Assembly: GCF_000423185.1 (NCBI RefSeq)
Contig: NZ_AUHM01000009.1
Location: 62,001 to 126,000 of the forward strand
Origin: Inquilinus limosus DSM 16000
Lineage (GTDB): Bacteria; Pseudomonadota; Alphaproteobacteria; DSM-16000; Inquilinaceae
DNA: 64,000 nt
Reading direction: 5' to 3'
How positions within the stretch are numbered: the first letter of the stretch is position 1; each line of letters begins with the position of its first letter. A program made the position numbers and the translations under genes. The notes beneath the pieces are model-generated. The model worked only from the letters and a program-made list of their open reading frames with translations, had not been told where the DNA came from and made no database searches. Of this stretch, positions 1 to 6,513 are shown in pieces.

Positions 1-627
1 TTCCATCCGCTGCGGCGCATGGCCCTGGCGCGGCCGGGCGTGCAGGAACTGCTCCGCCACCTGGTTGGCGAGGTCGATGCCGTGGGCCTGGGCAATCAGG
101 TAATGGGTCAAGTCCAGCGATGCCGTGCCGCCGGCCGAGGTGAAACGGTCGCGGTCGATCTCGAACAGCCGCCCGGTGACGTCGAGCTTCGGGAACGTCT
201 CGGTGAAGGCGCTGAGATTCTCCCAGTGGATGGTGCAGCGATAACCGTCGAGGAGCCCGGCCCAGGCGAGATGATAGGTGCCGGTCGAGACCGCGCCGAT
301 CCGCGAGCCGCGCCGGGCCATGCGCCGCAGCCAGGCCAGGATGCGCTCGTCGCGCCCGTTCTGCGGGTCCAGCCCGGCGACCACGACCACCATGGTGAAG
401 GAATCGTCCGGACCGATCGCGCCCTGGGCCATCAGGACGCCGCCGTTGCTGGCCGCGACCGGCTCGCCGTCGGCCGAGAGCAGCCGCCATTCGTACAGCG
501 TGCGCCGCGCCACCCAGTTGGCGGCCCGGAACGGCTCCAGCACCGCTGAGAGAGCCATCATCGAGAAGTTCGGCACCAGGAGGAACCCCACCCGCTGCGG
601 CGGCTCGGTCATCGGATCGTCGGGCAT
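1..627 (-). CDS. GlxA/AraC-type regulator, DJ-1/PfpI domain (partial)
   Basis: The minus-strand reading frame is open from an ATG at 627 through the left window edge (209 codons visible). It encodes the N-terminal DJ-1/PfpI (glutamine-amidotransferase-like) sensor domain of GlxA-family transcriptional regulators: the opening is RVGFLLVPNFSMMALSAVLE and the nucleophile-elbow position reads IGAVSTGTYHLA, with Thr where enzymatic members carry Cys, as is usual in regulators. The visible end (AEQFLHARPRQG) is the linker that normally precedes the AraC helix-turn-helix, which would lie outside the window. The family activates or represses small catabolic operons in the cytoplasm; the ligand cannot be read here. 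A stand-alone DJ-1-like protein is the alternative. Confidence 0.85.
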   Translation of the reverse strand, partial: MPDDPMTEPPQRVGFLLVPNFSMMALSAVLEPFRAANWVARRTLYEWRLLSADGEPVAASNGGVLMAQGAIGPDDSFTMVVVVAGLDPQNGRDERILAWLRRMARRGSRIGAVSTGTYHLAWAGLLDGYRCTIHWENLSAFTETFPKLDVTGRLFEIDRDRFTSAGGTASLDLTHYLIAQAHGIDLANQVAEQFLHARPRQGHAPQRME

Positions 628-706
628 TCCTGGTCTTCTGCGCTTCCCGCGGTTTCCGGCATCCGGCCACAGCGCGGCGGCGGGCGCAACCCCCGCACCC
701 GTTGGG

Positions 707-913
707 TCAGCTGCGATCCCGATCGCGCGGGCGGGCCCGCAGGATCAGGAGGACGAAGCCGCCGATCAGCAGCAGCGCGGCGGCTGCGGCACCGGCAGCG
801 ACCCGGATGGCGCGGCCGCCGTCGCTTCCGGCCAGGTCGCCGGTGATGGCGAAGCTCCAGACGCCGATTCCGATCAGGAACACGGTGATGGCGATCAGCA
901 GGGCGATGCGCAT
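707..913 (-). CDS. small two-helix membrane protein
   Basis: A 68-residue protein. It begins MRIALLIAITVFLIGIGVWS and has two predicted membrane helices (about residues 2-20 and 33-54) separated by a short loop with Asp and Gly, followed by an Arg/Asp-rich tail RARPRDRDRS, which would be cytoplasmic by the positive-inside rule. I use the internal ATG at 913 because the hydrophobic segment starts there; a longer frame up to 1009 adds a polar stretch with no homology I recognise. No clear Shine-Dalgarno precedes it. Function unknown; it lies between the GlxA-type regulator and a pirin gene, separated from the latter by a strong hairpin. Confidence 0.55.
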   Translation of the reverse strand: MRIALLIAITVFLIGIGVWSFAITGDLAGSDGGRAIRVAAGAAAAALLLIGGFVLLILRARPRDRDRS

Positions 914-986
914 GAGTCGGCGGCTGCAATGCTCTCGAAGAAGGCCGGCCGACATCCTGCCAGGATCGACGTCGGCCGGTCGAGAG

Positions 987-1026
987 CCCTGCAGCCCGGC
1001 CGCGCACACCGCGCCGGGCTGCAGGG
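987..1026 (-). terminator. hairpin after the pirin gene
   Basis: Perfect 14-bp inverted repeat (987-1000 CCCTGCAGCCCGGC with 1013-1026) around a 12-base loop, starting 7 bases past the stop of the minus-strand pirin gene at 1033. No T-run follows on either side, so it is a hairpin that could stop transcription or protect the 3' end rather than a textbook intrinsic terminator. Confidence 0.5.
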
Positions 1027-1032
1027 GAACGC

Positions 1033-1728
1033 TCAGGCGAGATCGAACAGCAGGATCTCCGCCTCGGTCTCAGCGGTGATCCGAAGGCCGGACTCGTCCT
1101 CGACCGCGGCGCCGTCGCCTTCCCGCATCTCGTGCCCGTCGAGCAGGACGACCCCGCGGGTCAGCTGTGCGAAGGCGGCCCGTCCCGGCGCGATCGGATG
1201 CTCCACCGTCTCGCCGGCAGCGAGCCGAGCGAGATGGACCCGGGCGTCCTGGTGGATCTTCAGGACGCCGTCGCCGCCCTCGGGCCCCGCCACCAGCCGG
1301 AGCCCGCGCACGGCCTCGCCCTCGAAGCTGGCCTGCTCGTAGCCGGGCGCGAGGCCGCGGCGGTCCGGATGGATCCAGATCTGCAGCAGGTGCAGCGGCT
1401 CCGTGGCCGAGGCGTTCGTCTCGGCGTGGGTGATGCCGGTGCCGGCGGTCATGCGCTGCAGGTCGCCCGCCCGGATCACCGCGGTATTGCCGAGGCTGTC
1501 GCGGTGCTCGACCGCGCCCTCCAGCACATAGGTCAGGATCTCCATCTCGGCATGGGGATGGGCCGGAAAGCCGGCGCCTGGGACGATCCGGTCCTCGTTC
1601 AGCACGCGCAGCGACCGGAATCCCATCCGCGCCGGGTCGTGGAACCGGCCGAAGGAGAAGGTGTGGCGCGCCTCGATCAGGCCGGTCTCGGTGCGGCCCC
1701 GGGCCATGCGGTCGTGCAGCGTGATCAT
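1033..1728 (-). CDS. pirin family protein (YhhW-like quercetin dioxygenase)
   Basis: 231 residues of a bicupin pirin. The N-terminal cupin carries the metal site: PAHPHAEMEILTYVLEG supplies the His pair, and GTGITHAETN the third His and the Glu. It opens ITLHDRMARGRTETG and contains FSFGRFHDP, both typical of the YhhW subgroup, whose E. coli member oxidises quercetin in vitro; the natural role is uncertain. The start is the ATG at 1728 preceded by AGGAG at good spacing (caggagatcgcc); a longer in-frame start at 1779 lacks support. It lies 68 bp downstream of the LysR gene on the same strand, and a second pirin is divergent from that LysR gene, so the three probably form one redox or xenobiotic response unit. 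Confidence 0.9.
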   Translation of the reverse strand: MITLHDRMARGRTETGLIEARHTFSFGRFHDPARMGFRSLRVLNEDRIVPGAGFPAHPHAEMEILTYVLEGAVEHRDSLGNTAVIRAGDLQRMTAGTGITHAETNASATEPLHLLQIWIHPDRRGLAPGYEQASFEGEAVRGLRLVAGPEGGDGVLKIHQDARVHLARLAAGETVEHPIAPGRAAFAQLTRGVVLLDGHEMREGDGAAVEDESGLRITAETEAEILLFDLA

Positions 1729-1795
1729 GGCGATCTCCTGTCCGGTGGTGATGCCGGGAAGATCGGGACGGCCCGTCATGCGCGAAAGCGCCGGA

Positions 1796-2746
1796 TCAGG
1801 AAACCCGGCGTTCGGCCGGGGCGAACGACAGCCCCTGCTCCCAGGGCGCGGCCTCGCCGCAGCTCTCGGCCAGGTGGTCGATCAATGCCCGCACCCGGCG
1901 CGACAGGTGCCGGGTCTGCGGATACAGCGCATGGATCACGTCGGCCACCGGCTCGGCGTCCAACGCCACCGGCAGCAGCCGGCCCTGGCGCAGGGCGTCG
2001 GCGATGATGAAGGTCGGCAGCACGGCGAGACCGAGCCCGGCGATCGCCGCATCCCGCGCCGCCTCGCCGTTGTTGACGCTGATCCGGCTGCGCATCGCCA
2101 CGCTGCGCGGCGGCCCACCGGCGGCGAAGGGCTCGAACTGCCACAGCCAGGTGGACGGCACCTCGGCATGGCCGATCGCCTCGTGCTGCGGCAGCTCCGC
2201 CAGGCTCCGCGGCAGCCCGACCGCCGCGGCGTAACCCGGGCTGGCGCAGACCACGCGCCGGCTGGCGGCGAGGCGCCGGGCGATCAGCGCCGAATCGCGC
2301 GGCCGGGTGATGCGGATGGCGAGGTCGTAGCCTTGCCCCGCCAGGTCGACCATGCGGTCGTCGAGGTCGAGGGTCAGAGTCAGCCGCGGGTGCCTGCGGG
2401 CGAAGTCGAACAGCGCCGGGCCGAGATAGAGCGTGCCGAAGCTCATCGGCGCCGCGACGCGCAGCGAGCCGCGCAGGTCGCCGTCGCTCTCCGCCACCTC
2501 CTCCGCCGCCTCGTCGAGCTGGCGCAGGATGGCGCGGCCGCGCTCGTAGAAGGCGAGGCCGCGATCGGTCGGCAGCACCCGCCGGGTCGAGCGCTGCAGC
2601 AACGCCCCGCCCAGCGCGGCCTCGAGGTCGCTGACCCGCTTGCTGACTACGGATTTCGACAGGTTCAGCCGCCGCGCCGCGGCGCTGATGCTGCCGCTGT
2701 CGACCACCTGCAGGAAGGTGGAGATGTCGTCGAGCCGGTACCGCAT
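1796..2746 (-). CDS. LysR-family transcriptional regulator
   Basis: 316 residues. The N-terminal winged helix-turn-helix is clear (LDDISTFLQVVDSGSISAA, then LNLSKSVVSKRVSDLEAALG), followed by a type 2 periplasmic-binding-like effector domain from about residue 90 (LRGSLRVAAPMSFGTLYLGP). The start MRYRLDDI at 2746 fits the family. The protein belongs to the group often found divergent from pirin genes. A palindromic LysR box lies directly upstream of its start codon, indicating autoregulation together with control of the divergent pirin at 2864 and perhaps the co-directional pirin at 1728. The inducer is not evident from sequence. Confidence 0.93.
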   Translation of the reverse strand: MRYRLDDISTFLQVVDSGSISAAARRLNLSKSVVSKRVSDLEAALGGALLQRSTRRVLPTDRGLAFYERGRAILRQLDEAAEEVAESDGDLRGSLRVAAPMSFGTLYLGPALFDFARRHPRLTLTLDLDDRMVDLAGQGYDLAIRITRPRDSALIARRLAASRRVVCASPGYAAAVGLPRSLAELPQHEAIGHAEVPSTWLWQFEPFAAGGPPRSVAMRSRISVNNGEAARDAAIAGLGLAVLPTFIIADALRQGRLLPVALDAEPVADVIHALYPQTRHLSRRVRALIDHLAESCGEAAPWEQGLSFAPAERRVS

Positions 2747-2765
2747 CGTTCGATCATAGCGAACG
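2747..2765. promoter_or_regulatory. LysR operator (T-N11-A palindrome)
   Basis: CGTTCG at 2747-2752 and CGAACG at 2760-2765 form a perfect inverted repeat with a 7-base spacer, containing the T-N11-A signature of LysR-type regulators. It abuts the LysR start codon (2746) and lies about 100 bp upstream of the divergent pirin, the usual position of an autoregulatory and activation site. Confidence 0.6.
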
Positions 2766-2863
2766 GCGGTTTCGGGGAAAGCCGCATTCTCCCCGCCGGT
2801 CATCGGTCCGATCTTGGCGGCAGAGCGTGGCGCCGATCCCGGCGCCCCGAAACGGAGATGACG

Positions 2864-3721
2864 ATGGCGACCAACAACAGCACCGGCCTCGCCCGCCCCC
2901 GCGGCGTGACCCGCACCCTGCGGGGCCGCCCGGCCAGCGACGGCGCCGGGGTGAAGCTGACCCGCGTGATCGGCCAGCCCGGGCTGCCCGACCTCGACCC
3001 CTTTCTGATGCTGGACGAGTTCCGCTCCGACGATGCGGCCGACTACCTGGCCGGCTTCCCGGACCATCCGCATCGCGGCTTCGAGACCGTGACCTACATG
3101 CTGGCCGGCCGCATGCGGCATGGCGACAACAAGGGCAATGTCGGCCTGCTCGGCCCCGGCAGCGTGCAGTGGATGACCGCCGGTCGCGGCATCGTGCATT
3201 CCGAGATGCCGGAGCAGGAGGACGGGCTGATGTGGGGCTTCCAGCTCTGGGTCAACCTGCCGGCGGCGGAGAAGATGACGGCGCCGCGCTATCAGGACAT
3301 CCCGGCCGCTTCGGTGCCCGAGGTGGAGGCGGCGCCCGGCGCCAGGATCCGCGTCATCGCCGGCCGCTTCGGCGGCACCGCGGGCGCGGTCGAGGGCGGC
3401 ACCACCGAGCCGGTGTATCTCGATGTCCATCTGGAGCCCGGCGCCGCGGTCGACGTGCCGCTGCCGGAGGGCCATGCCGGCTTCGCCTATGTCTATCAGG
3501 GCGCGGCCGGGATCGGCGGCGAGGCGCTGGAACGCGGCACCCTCGGCGTGCTCGGCGCCGGCGACGGCGTGCGCGCGGCGGCCGCGGGCGGCCCGACCCG
3601 GCTGCTGATCGTCGCCGGCAAGCCGCTGCGCGAGCCGGTGGCGAAATACGGCCCCTTCGTCATGAACACGGAGGCGCAGATCGTCGAGGCGATCGAAGAC
3701 TTCCGCGCCGGGCGCTTCTGA
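2864..3721 (+). CDS. pirin family protein
   Basis: 285 residues, a full-length pirin of the two-cupin type. Landmarks are DPFLMLDEF, FPDHPHRGFETVTYMLAG (metal-binding His pair of the N-terminal cupin), WMTAGRGIVHSEMP (third His and Glu) and a C-terminal cupin ending KYGPFVMNTEAQIVEAI, which is characteristic. Pirins bind Fe and act either as quercetinase-like dioxygenases or as redox-sensing co-regulators. Two ATGs lie 6 bases apart (2858 and 2864); GGAG at 2854-2857 touches the first and is 6 bases from the second, so I choose the second. Divergent from the LysR regulator, which probably controls it. Confidence 0.92.
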   Translation: MATNNSTGLARPRGVTRTLRGRPASDGAGVKLTRVIGQPGLPDLDPFLMLDEFRSDDAADYLAGFPDHPHRGFETVTYMLAGRMRHGDNKGNVGLLGPGSVQWMTAGRGIVHSEMPEQEDGLMWGFQLWVNLPAAEKMTAPRYQDIPAASVPEVEAAPGARIRVIAGRFGGTAGAVEGGTTEPVYLDVHLEPGAAVDVPLPEGHAGFAYVYQGAAGIGGEALERGTLGVLGAGDGVRAAAAGGPTRLLIVAGKPLREPVAKYGPFVMNTEAQIVEAIEDFRAGRF

Positions 3722-3731
3722 GCGGTCGACG

Positions 3732-3759
3732 GGGCGGGGCGGCACGTGCTGCCCCGCCC
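3732..3759 (+). terminator. GC-rich hairpin downstream of pirin
   Basis: GGGCGGGGCGGCAC (3732-3745) is followed directly by its near-perfect reverse complement (3746-3759, one G-T wobble), 11 bases past the pirin stop. There is no T-run, so termination is inferred only from position and stem strength. Confidence 0.45.
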
Positions 3760-3871
3760 TCGCCCCCTCGATCGGGATGCGCCCTTTCGTCGGCATCCCG
3801 CAACGCCGTCCTTGACCGGCCCTCAGTTTCCGGCAATGATGCATTAAATATTATTCATTACTGAATTCCCT

Positions 3872-5050
3872 ATGAAAGAAATCGAAGAGATAAAGCCGTT
3901 GACCAGCGCCCGTGGCATTGCAGCATTTATCGTCGTTCTATTCCATTTACAATCAACGATCAATGAACTCTGCGATCGCGGAATCCTGCCGATCAGCTTC
4001 AGATCAGACCACATCGCAATCATATCCGACGGCTATATCGCCGTGGATTTCTTTTTCGTGCTCAGCGGCTTCATCATCACGCGAGCCAACCGGTATCTGT
4101 TCGAAGGCAGCCTTCGCCGGGCCGACTATGGATATTTCCTGACAAAGCGGCTGGGTCGCCTGTTCGCGCTCAATGTGGTCACGCTGCTGATCCTGCTTCC
4201 GCTCGAGTTTCTCAAGTATTTCATCGACATCGGCAACACGCCGCCCTTCTCCGAAACCAACACCGTCGGCGCCTGGTTCGAGAACGTGTTCCTGGTTCAG
4301 GTCTGGTTCTTCGGCCATGGCCCGAGTTGGAACACGATCGCCTGGTCGATCAGCGCCGAATGGGCGGCCTATATCCTGTTCCCTGCCCTGTTCGTCGTCC
4401 TGATCCGCTGCCCCGCAGCGGTGCTGTCCCTGGTGGTCGGCACAGCGATCGCGGGCCTGGCCTGGCTCGAATCGATCAGTCCGTCCGGCACGCTGGGCCT
4501 GACCGAGGAGGACGGTGCGGTGATGCGCTGCCTCTGCGGCTTCGTCCTCGGCATGGTCACCGAGCAGGCGTCGCAAGCGGCGCCGGTCCGCCGCGCGGCG
4601 CCCTGGCTGGGATCGGGTCTCAGCGTCATCCTCGCGACCCTGGCCATGGTGGCCGTGATCATTTTCGGCGAGGCCGACTGGGGGGCGAGCCCGATCTTCT
4701 GCTATCTCGTCCTGGCCCTCTCGGTCGCCGGCCCGGGCCCCGCCGCGGTGATGTCGGCCAGGCCGGTGCATCTGATGGGGGTCTGGTCCTTCGCCCTCTA
4801 CATGACCCATTTCATCGTGCTGCGGGTCTACAAGGTTGCGGCGCTCTGGATCTTCGGCCGCTGGCCGTCGTCCCCGGAATGGGTGATCGCGAGCCTGGCC
4901 ATCGCTTTGGCCGTCTGCATCGTCGTGGCCTGGGCGGCGCATCGGTGGATCGAGAAGCCCGGATACCGATGGATGCGGCAATGGGCGGAGCGGATCCGCC
5001 GGTCCGGCCCGCCCTCCGATCCGGCGCCGGTGGCGACCCCCGCGGCCTGA
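3872..5050 (+). CDS. acyltransferase 3 family (OafA/ExoZ-type) membrane protein
   Basis: 392 residues with about ten membrane helices. Family motifs are visible: LTSARGIAAFIVVLFHL at the start (Arg-Gly and the catalytic-region His), DFFFVLSGFIITRAN, and a C-terminal WIEKPG box. These enzymes O-acylate cell-surface glycans such as LPS O-antigen or exopolysaccharide across the inner membrane. The first 150 codons and the leader (3840-3871) are clearly poorer in GC than the neighbours, suggesting transfer. It lies at the edge of the prophage island with phage genes downstream on the opposite strand, and a second family member sits at 9039. I infer a surface-modification cargo gene; the acceptor is unknown. 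Confidence 0.9.
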   Translation: MKEIEEIKPLTSARGIAAFIVVLFHLQSTINELCDRGILPISFRSDHIAIISDGYIAVDFFFVLSGFIITRANRYLFEGSLRRADYGYFLTKRLGRLFALNVVTLLILLPLEFLKYFIDIGNTPPFSETNTVGAWFENVFLVQVWFFGHGPSWNTIAWSISAEWAAYILFPALFVVLIRCPAAVLSLVVGTAIAGLAWLESISPSGTLGLTEEDGAVMRCLCGFVLGMVTEQASQAAPVRRAAPWLGSGLSVILATLAMVAVIIFGEADWGASPIFCYLVLALSVAGPGPAAVMSARPVHLMGVWSFALYMTHFIVLRVYKVAALWIFGRWPSSPEWVIASLAIALAVCIVVAWAAHRWIEKPGYRWMRQWAERIRRSGPPSDPAPVATPAA

Positions 5051-5058
5051 GAGGCCTC

Positions 5059-5203
5059 AGAGGCCGTTTGGAAATGCGCTGGCGTTAGTCGGCTGGTGGT
5101 GGTTTCGAGAACCGGAGCGCAGCGGACATGAAGGTCCGTGAGCACCGGAAGCCCAGAAACCGCCATCAGACGGCCACGCCAGTAGCATTTCCAAACGGCC
5201 TCT
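5059..5203. repeat. 145-bp inverted-repeat element at portal truncation point
   Basis: A perfect 19-bp inverted repeat (5059-5077, and 5185-5203 in reverse complement; core GGCCGTTTGGAAATGC) bounds a segment whose arms continue to match imperfectly inward for about 50 bp, for example GGCTGGTGGTGGTTTC against GTCTGATGGCGGTTTC. The portal gene's frame ends exactly at the right border (its TGA starts inside the terminal repeat). No transposase is encoded. A MITE-like or transposon-end remnant is the best description. Confidence 0.6.
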
Positions 5204-5973
5204 CACCGCCAGCCGCAATGGCGTTGGCCATAGTCGACGACCGGCGCCAGCCGGGCCGCATAGTCGGCCTCGGCCAGGTTCTGGGTCAGGTGCGGGATGC
5301 GGATGACGTCGAGCTTGGCCTCGTGCAGCAGCGTCGCCACGCCCTGGGCGGCCAGGCCGGCCTGGCGGATCGCGTCCGTCACCGCCTGCAGCACGCTGTC
5401 GCCCCAGCCGTCGCCGCCGGCCCCGTCCGGCAGCTCGGCGCCGACCAGGCGCACCACCCGGCTCGGATGCAGGCGCACGCCGCCCTGCCCCGCCCTGCCG
5501 GCCGATGCCACCTGGTACCAGCCGGGCTCGCCGAAGCCGGGCGACAGCACGTCGCGGTCGATCTCGCCGGGCGCGATCTCCCAGCGATGCATGACGTGCA
5601 GGTAGCGCAAGGCCCCGCGGCCGAGCGGCGGCAGCGGCCGGGCCGGATCGTCGTCGCCCGCGCCCAGCACCAGCGCCGCGCCGCCGTACAGCCGGGCCAG
5701 GCGCAGCGCCCGCGCCACCTTGCGCTGGACGGCCAGCCGCGCCTCCTCCGCCTCGATCGCCGCGATCTGCTCCGGCGCGGCGTGCCAGCGCCGCCATTCC
5801 CGGGTCATGTCGAAGGGCGGCACGTCGACCACCTTGCGGGCGATCCAGTCGCCGCGATAAGCGGCATCGAGCTGCCCGCGGTCCTGTGCGACCAGCACGA
5901 AACGGTCATGCGCCAGCTTGTCCTTGGGGGTGAACAGCCCGGCGACGAGGTTGGTCAGCGTGTCCAGGATCAA
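5203..5973 (-). CDS. phage portal protein, DUF1073/HI1409-like, C-terminally truncated
   Basis: 256 residues resembling the N-terminal half of DUF1073 portal proteins: a short helix region with LAHDRFVLVAQDRGQLDAAY, then RKVVDVPPFDMTREWRRW (the membrane-proximal diagnostic stretch), LYGGAALVLGAGDDDP and RDVLSPGFGEPGWYQV. Complete family members are roughly 430-500 residues, so about the last 40 percent is missing; the frame stops where the 145-bp inverted-repeat element begins. The start is TTG at 5973 with GGGAGG seven bases upstream; no ATG gives a better fit. The intact protein forms the dodecameric ring through which DNA enters the capsid. It is presumably non-functional here. Confidence 0.75.
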   Translation of the reverse strand: MILDTLTNLVAGLFTPKDKLAHDRFVLVAQDRGQLDAAYRGDWIARKVVDVPPFDMTREWRRWHAAPEQIAAIEAEEARLAVQRKVARALRLARLYGGAALVLGAGDDDPARPLPPLGRGALRYLHVMHRWEIAPGEIDRDVLSPGFGEPGWYQVASAGRAGQGGVRLHPSRVVRLVGAELPDGAGGDGWGDSVLQAVTDAIRQAGLAAQGVATLLHEAKLDVIRIPHLTQNLAEADYAARLAPVVDYGQRHCGWR

Positions 5974-6051
5974 GTCCGGCCTCCCGGGGCCATCGGCCCG
6001 GCTGTCGTTTCACCTCTCCCGCTTGCGAGTTCTTTTCAGAAATCCAAACAC

Positions 6052-6137
6052 CGTCATTGCGAGCGCAGCGAAGCAATCCAGGGCGGTTCGCACCGGCCCC
6101 TGGATTGCTTCGTCGGCTTCGCCTCCTCGCAATGACG
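6052..6137. repeat. 86-bp palindromic intergenic repeat, copy 1
   Basis: Begins cgtcattgcgagcgcagcga and ends in the complementary cctcgcaatgacg, with inner arms gaagcaatccaggg and ccctggattgcttc. This belongs to a palindromic repeat type common between genes in alphaproteobacteria. It is nested in a wider inverted repeat, CTTTTCAGAA (6032-6041) and TTCTGAAAAG (6151-6160). Copy 2 at 13616-13701 is the exact inverted version apart from the loop. Confidence 0.8.
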
Positions 6138-6286
6138 ATGAGGGTGGATGTTCTGAAAAGGTCTCGCTGGCGGGAGACCTCTTCGAAATGGTCTCTGAAT
6201 GACCGCGAAGGCCGGCAGCAGGCGCCGGCCGAAATAAGGAGTCCTCCTCCCGTTTCGGGAGGGCTGCGAGCCGACTGCGGCTGCGC

Positions 6287-6386
6287 ATGAAAACCCGCCG
6301 CGGCGGTGCCGGGCGGGCGCAACTGTCTGACGATGCCTGAACTATGCCACGCGGCGCGGCGTCACGTCAAGAACAAAAAGAGAACA
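6287..6386 (-). promoter_or_regulatory. promoter-hairpin cassette A (upstream of portal)
   Basis: On the minus strand TTGACG (6365-6370) and CATAGT (6341-6346) are 18 bases apart, a good sigma70-type promoter. About 40 bases after the predicted start, a stem CCCGCC-CGGC/GCCG-GGCGGG followed by TTTTC forms an intrinsic terminator-like hairpin (6294-6317). The 93-bp core (6294-6386) recurs at 8778-8870 and 11923-12015. The layout suggests an attenuated promoter needing antitermination, or a source of a roughly 48-nt RNA. Confidence 0.65.
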
Positions 6387-6403
6387 TAACTTCGCAAGAC
6401 GAA

Positions 6404-6428
6404 GAGGCCCGCCGGCATCGCGGGCCTC
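6404..6428 (-). terminator. tailspike terminator
   Basis: Perfect 9-bp stem (GAGGCCCGC at 6404-6412 with its complement at 6420-6428), then TTCGTCTT on the minus strand. It lies about 85 bp past the tailspike stop and just upstream of promoter cassette A, separating the two units. Confidence 0.6.
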
Positions 6429-6441
6429 GAAGAGGCGCGGT

Positions 6442-6500
6442 GTCAATCCAGGCGCCGCCGGCCCGGGATCGCCGCAGCGCTGCGCGCCTCGCGATGACGG
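6442..6500. repeat. decayed palindromic repeat, copy 3
   Basis: The segment from gtcaatccagg to cctcgcgatgacgg matches one half of the 86-bp repeat seen at 6052 and 13616, with many substitutions. It lies just past the tailspike stop codon. Confidence 0.45.
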
Positions 6501-6513
6501 AAAGGCAAAACGG

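Larger units (their letters stand above)
5974..6513. other. 540-bp non-coding stretch between portal and tailspike
   Basis: No gene is supported here. Reading down the minus strand, the stretch holds a decayed palindromic repeat (6442-6500), the tailspike terminator (6404-6428), promoter-hairpin cassette A (6287-6386), and an 86-bp palindromic repeat (6052-6137) nested in a wider inverted repeat (6032-6041 with 6151-6160), followed by the portal leader. The last 70 bases before the portal start match 8671-8740. Confidence 0.7.

Noticed and set aside
1661-2857. Long plus-strand open frame continuous with the pirin frame
   Set aside because: It is the reverse of the LysR gene; only the part from 2864 has pirin homology and a ribosome-binding site.
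5128-6135. 335-residue plus-strand frame opposite the portal gene
   Set aside because: Composition of a GC shadow; the minus-strand portal shows family motifs and an SD.
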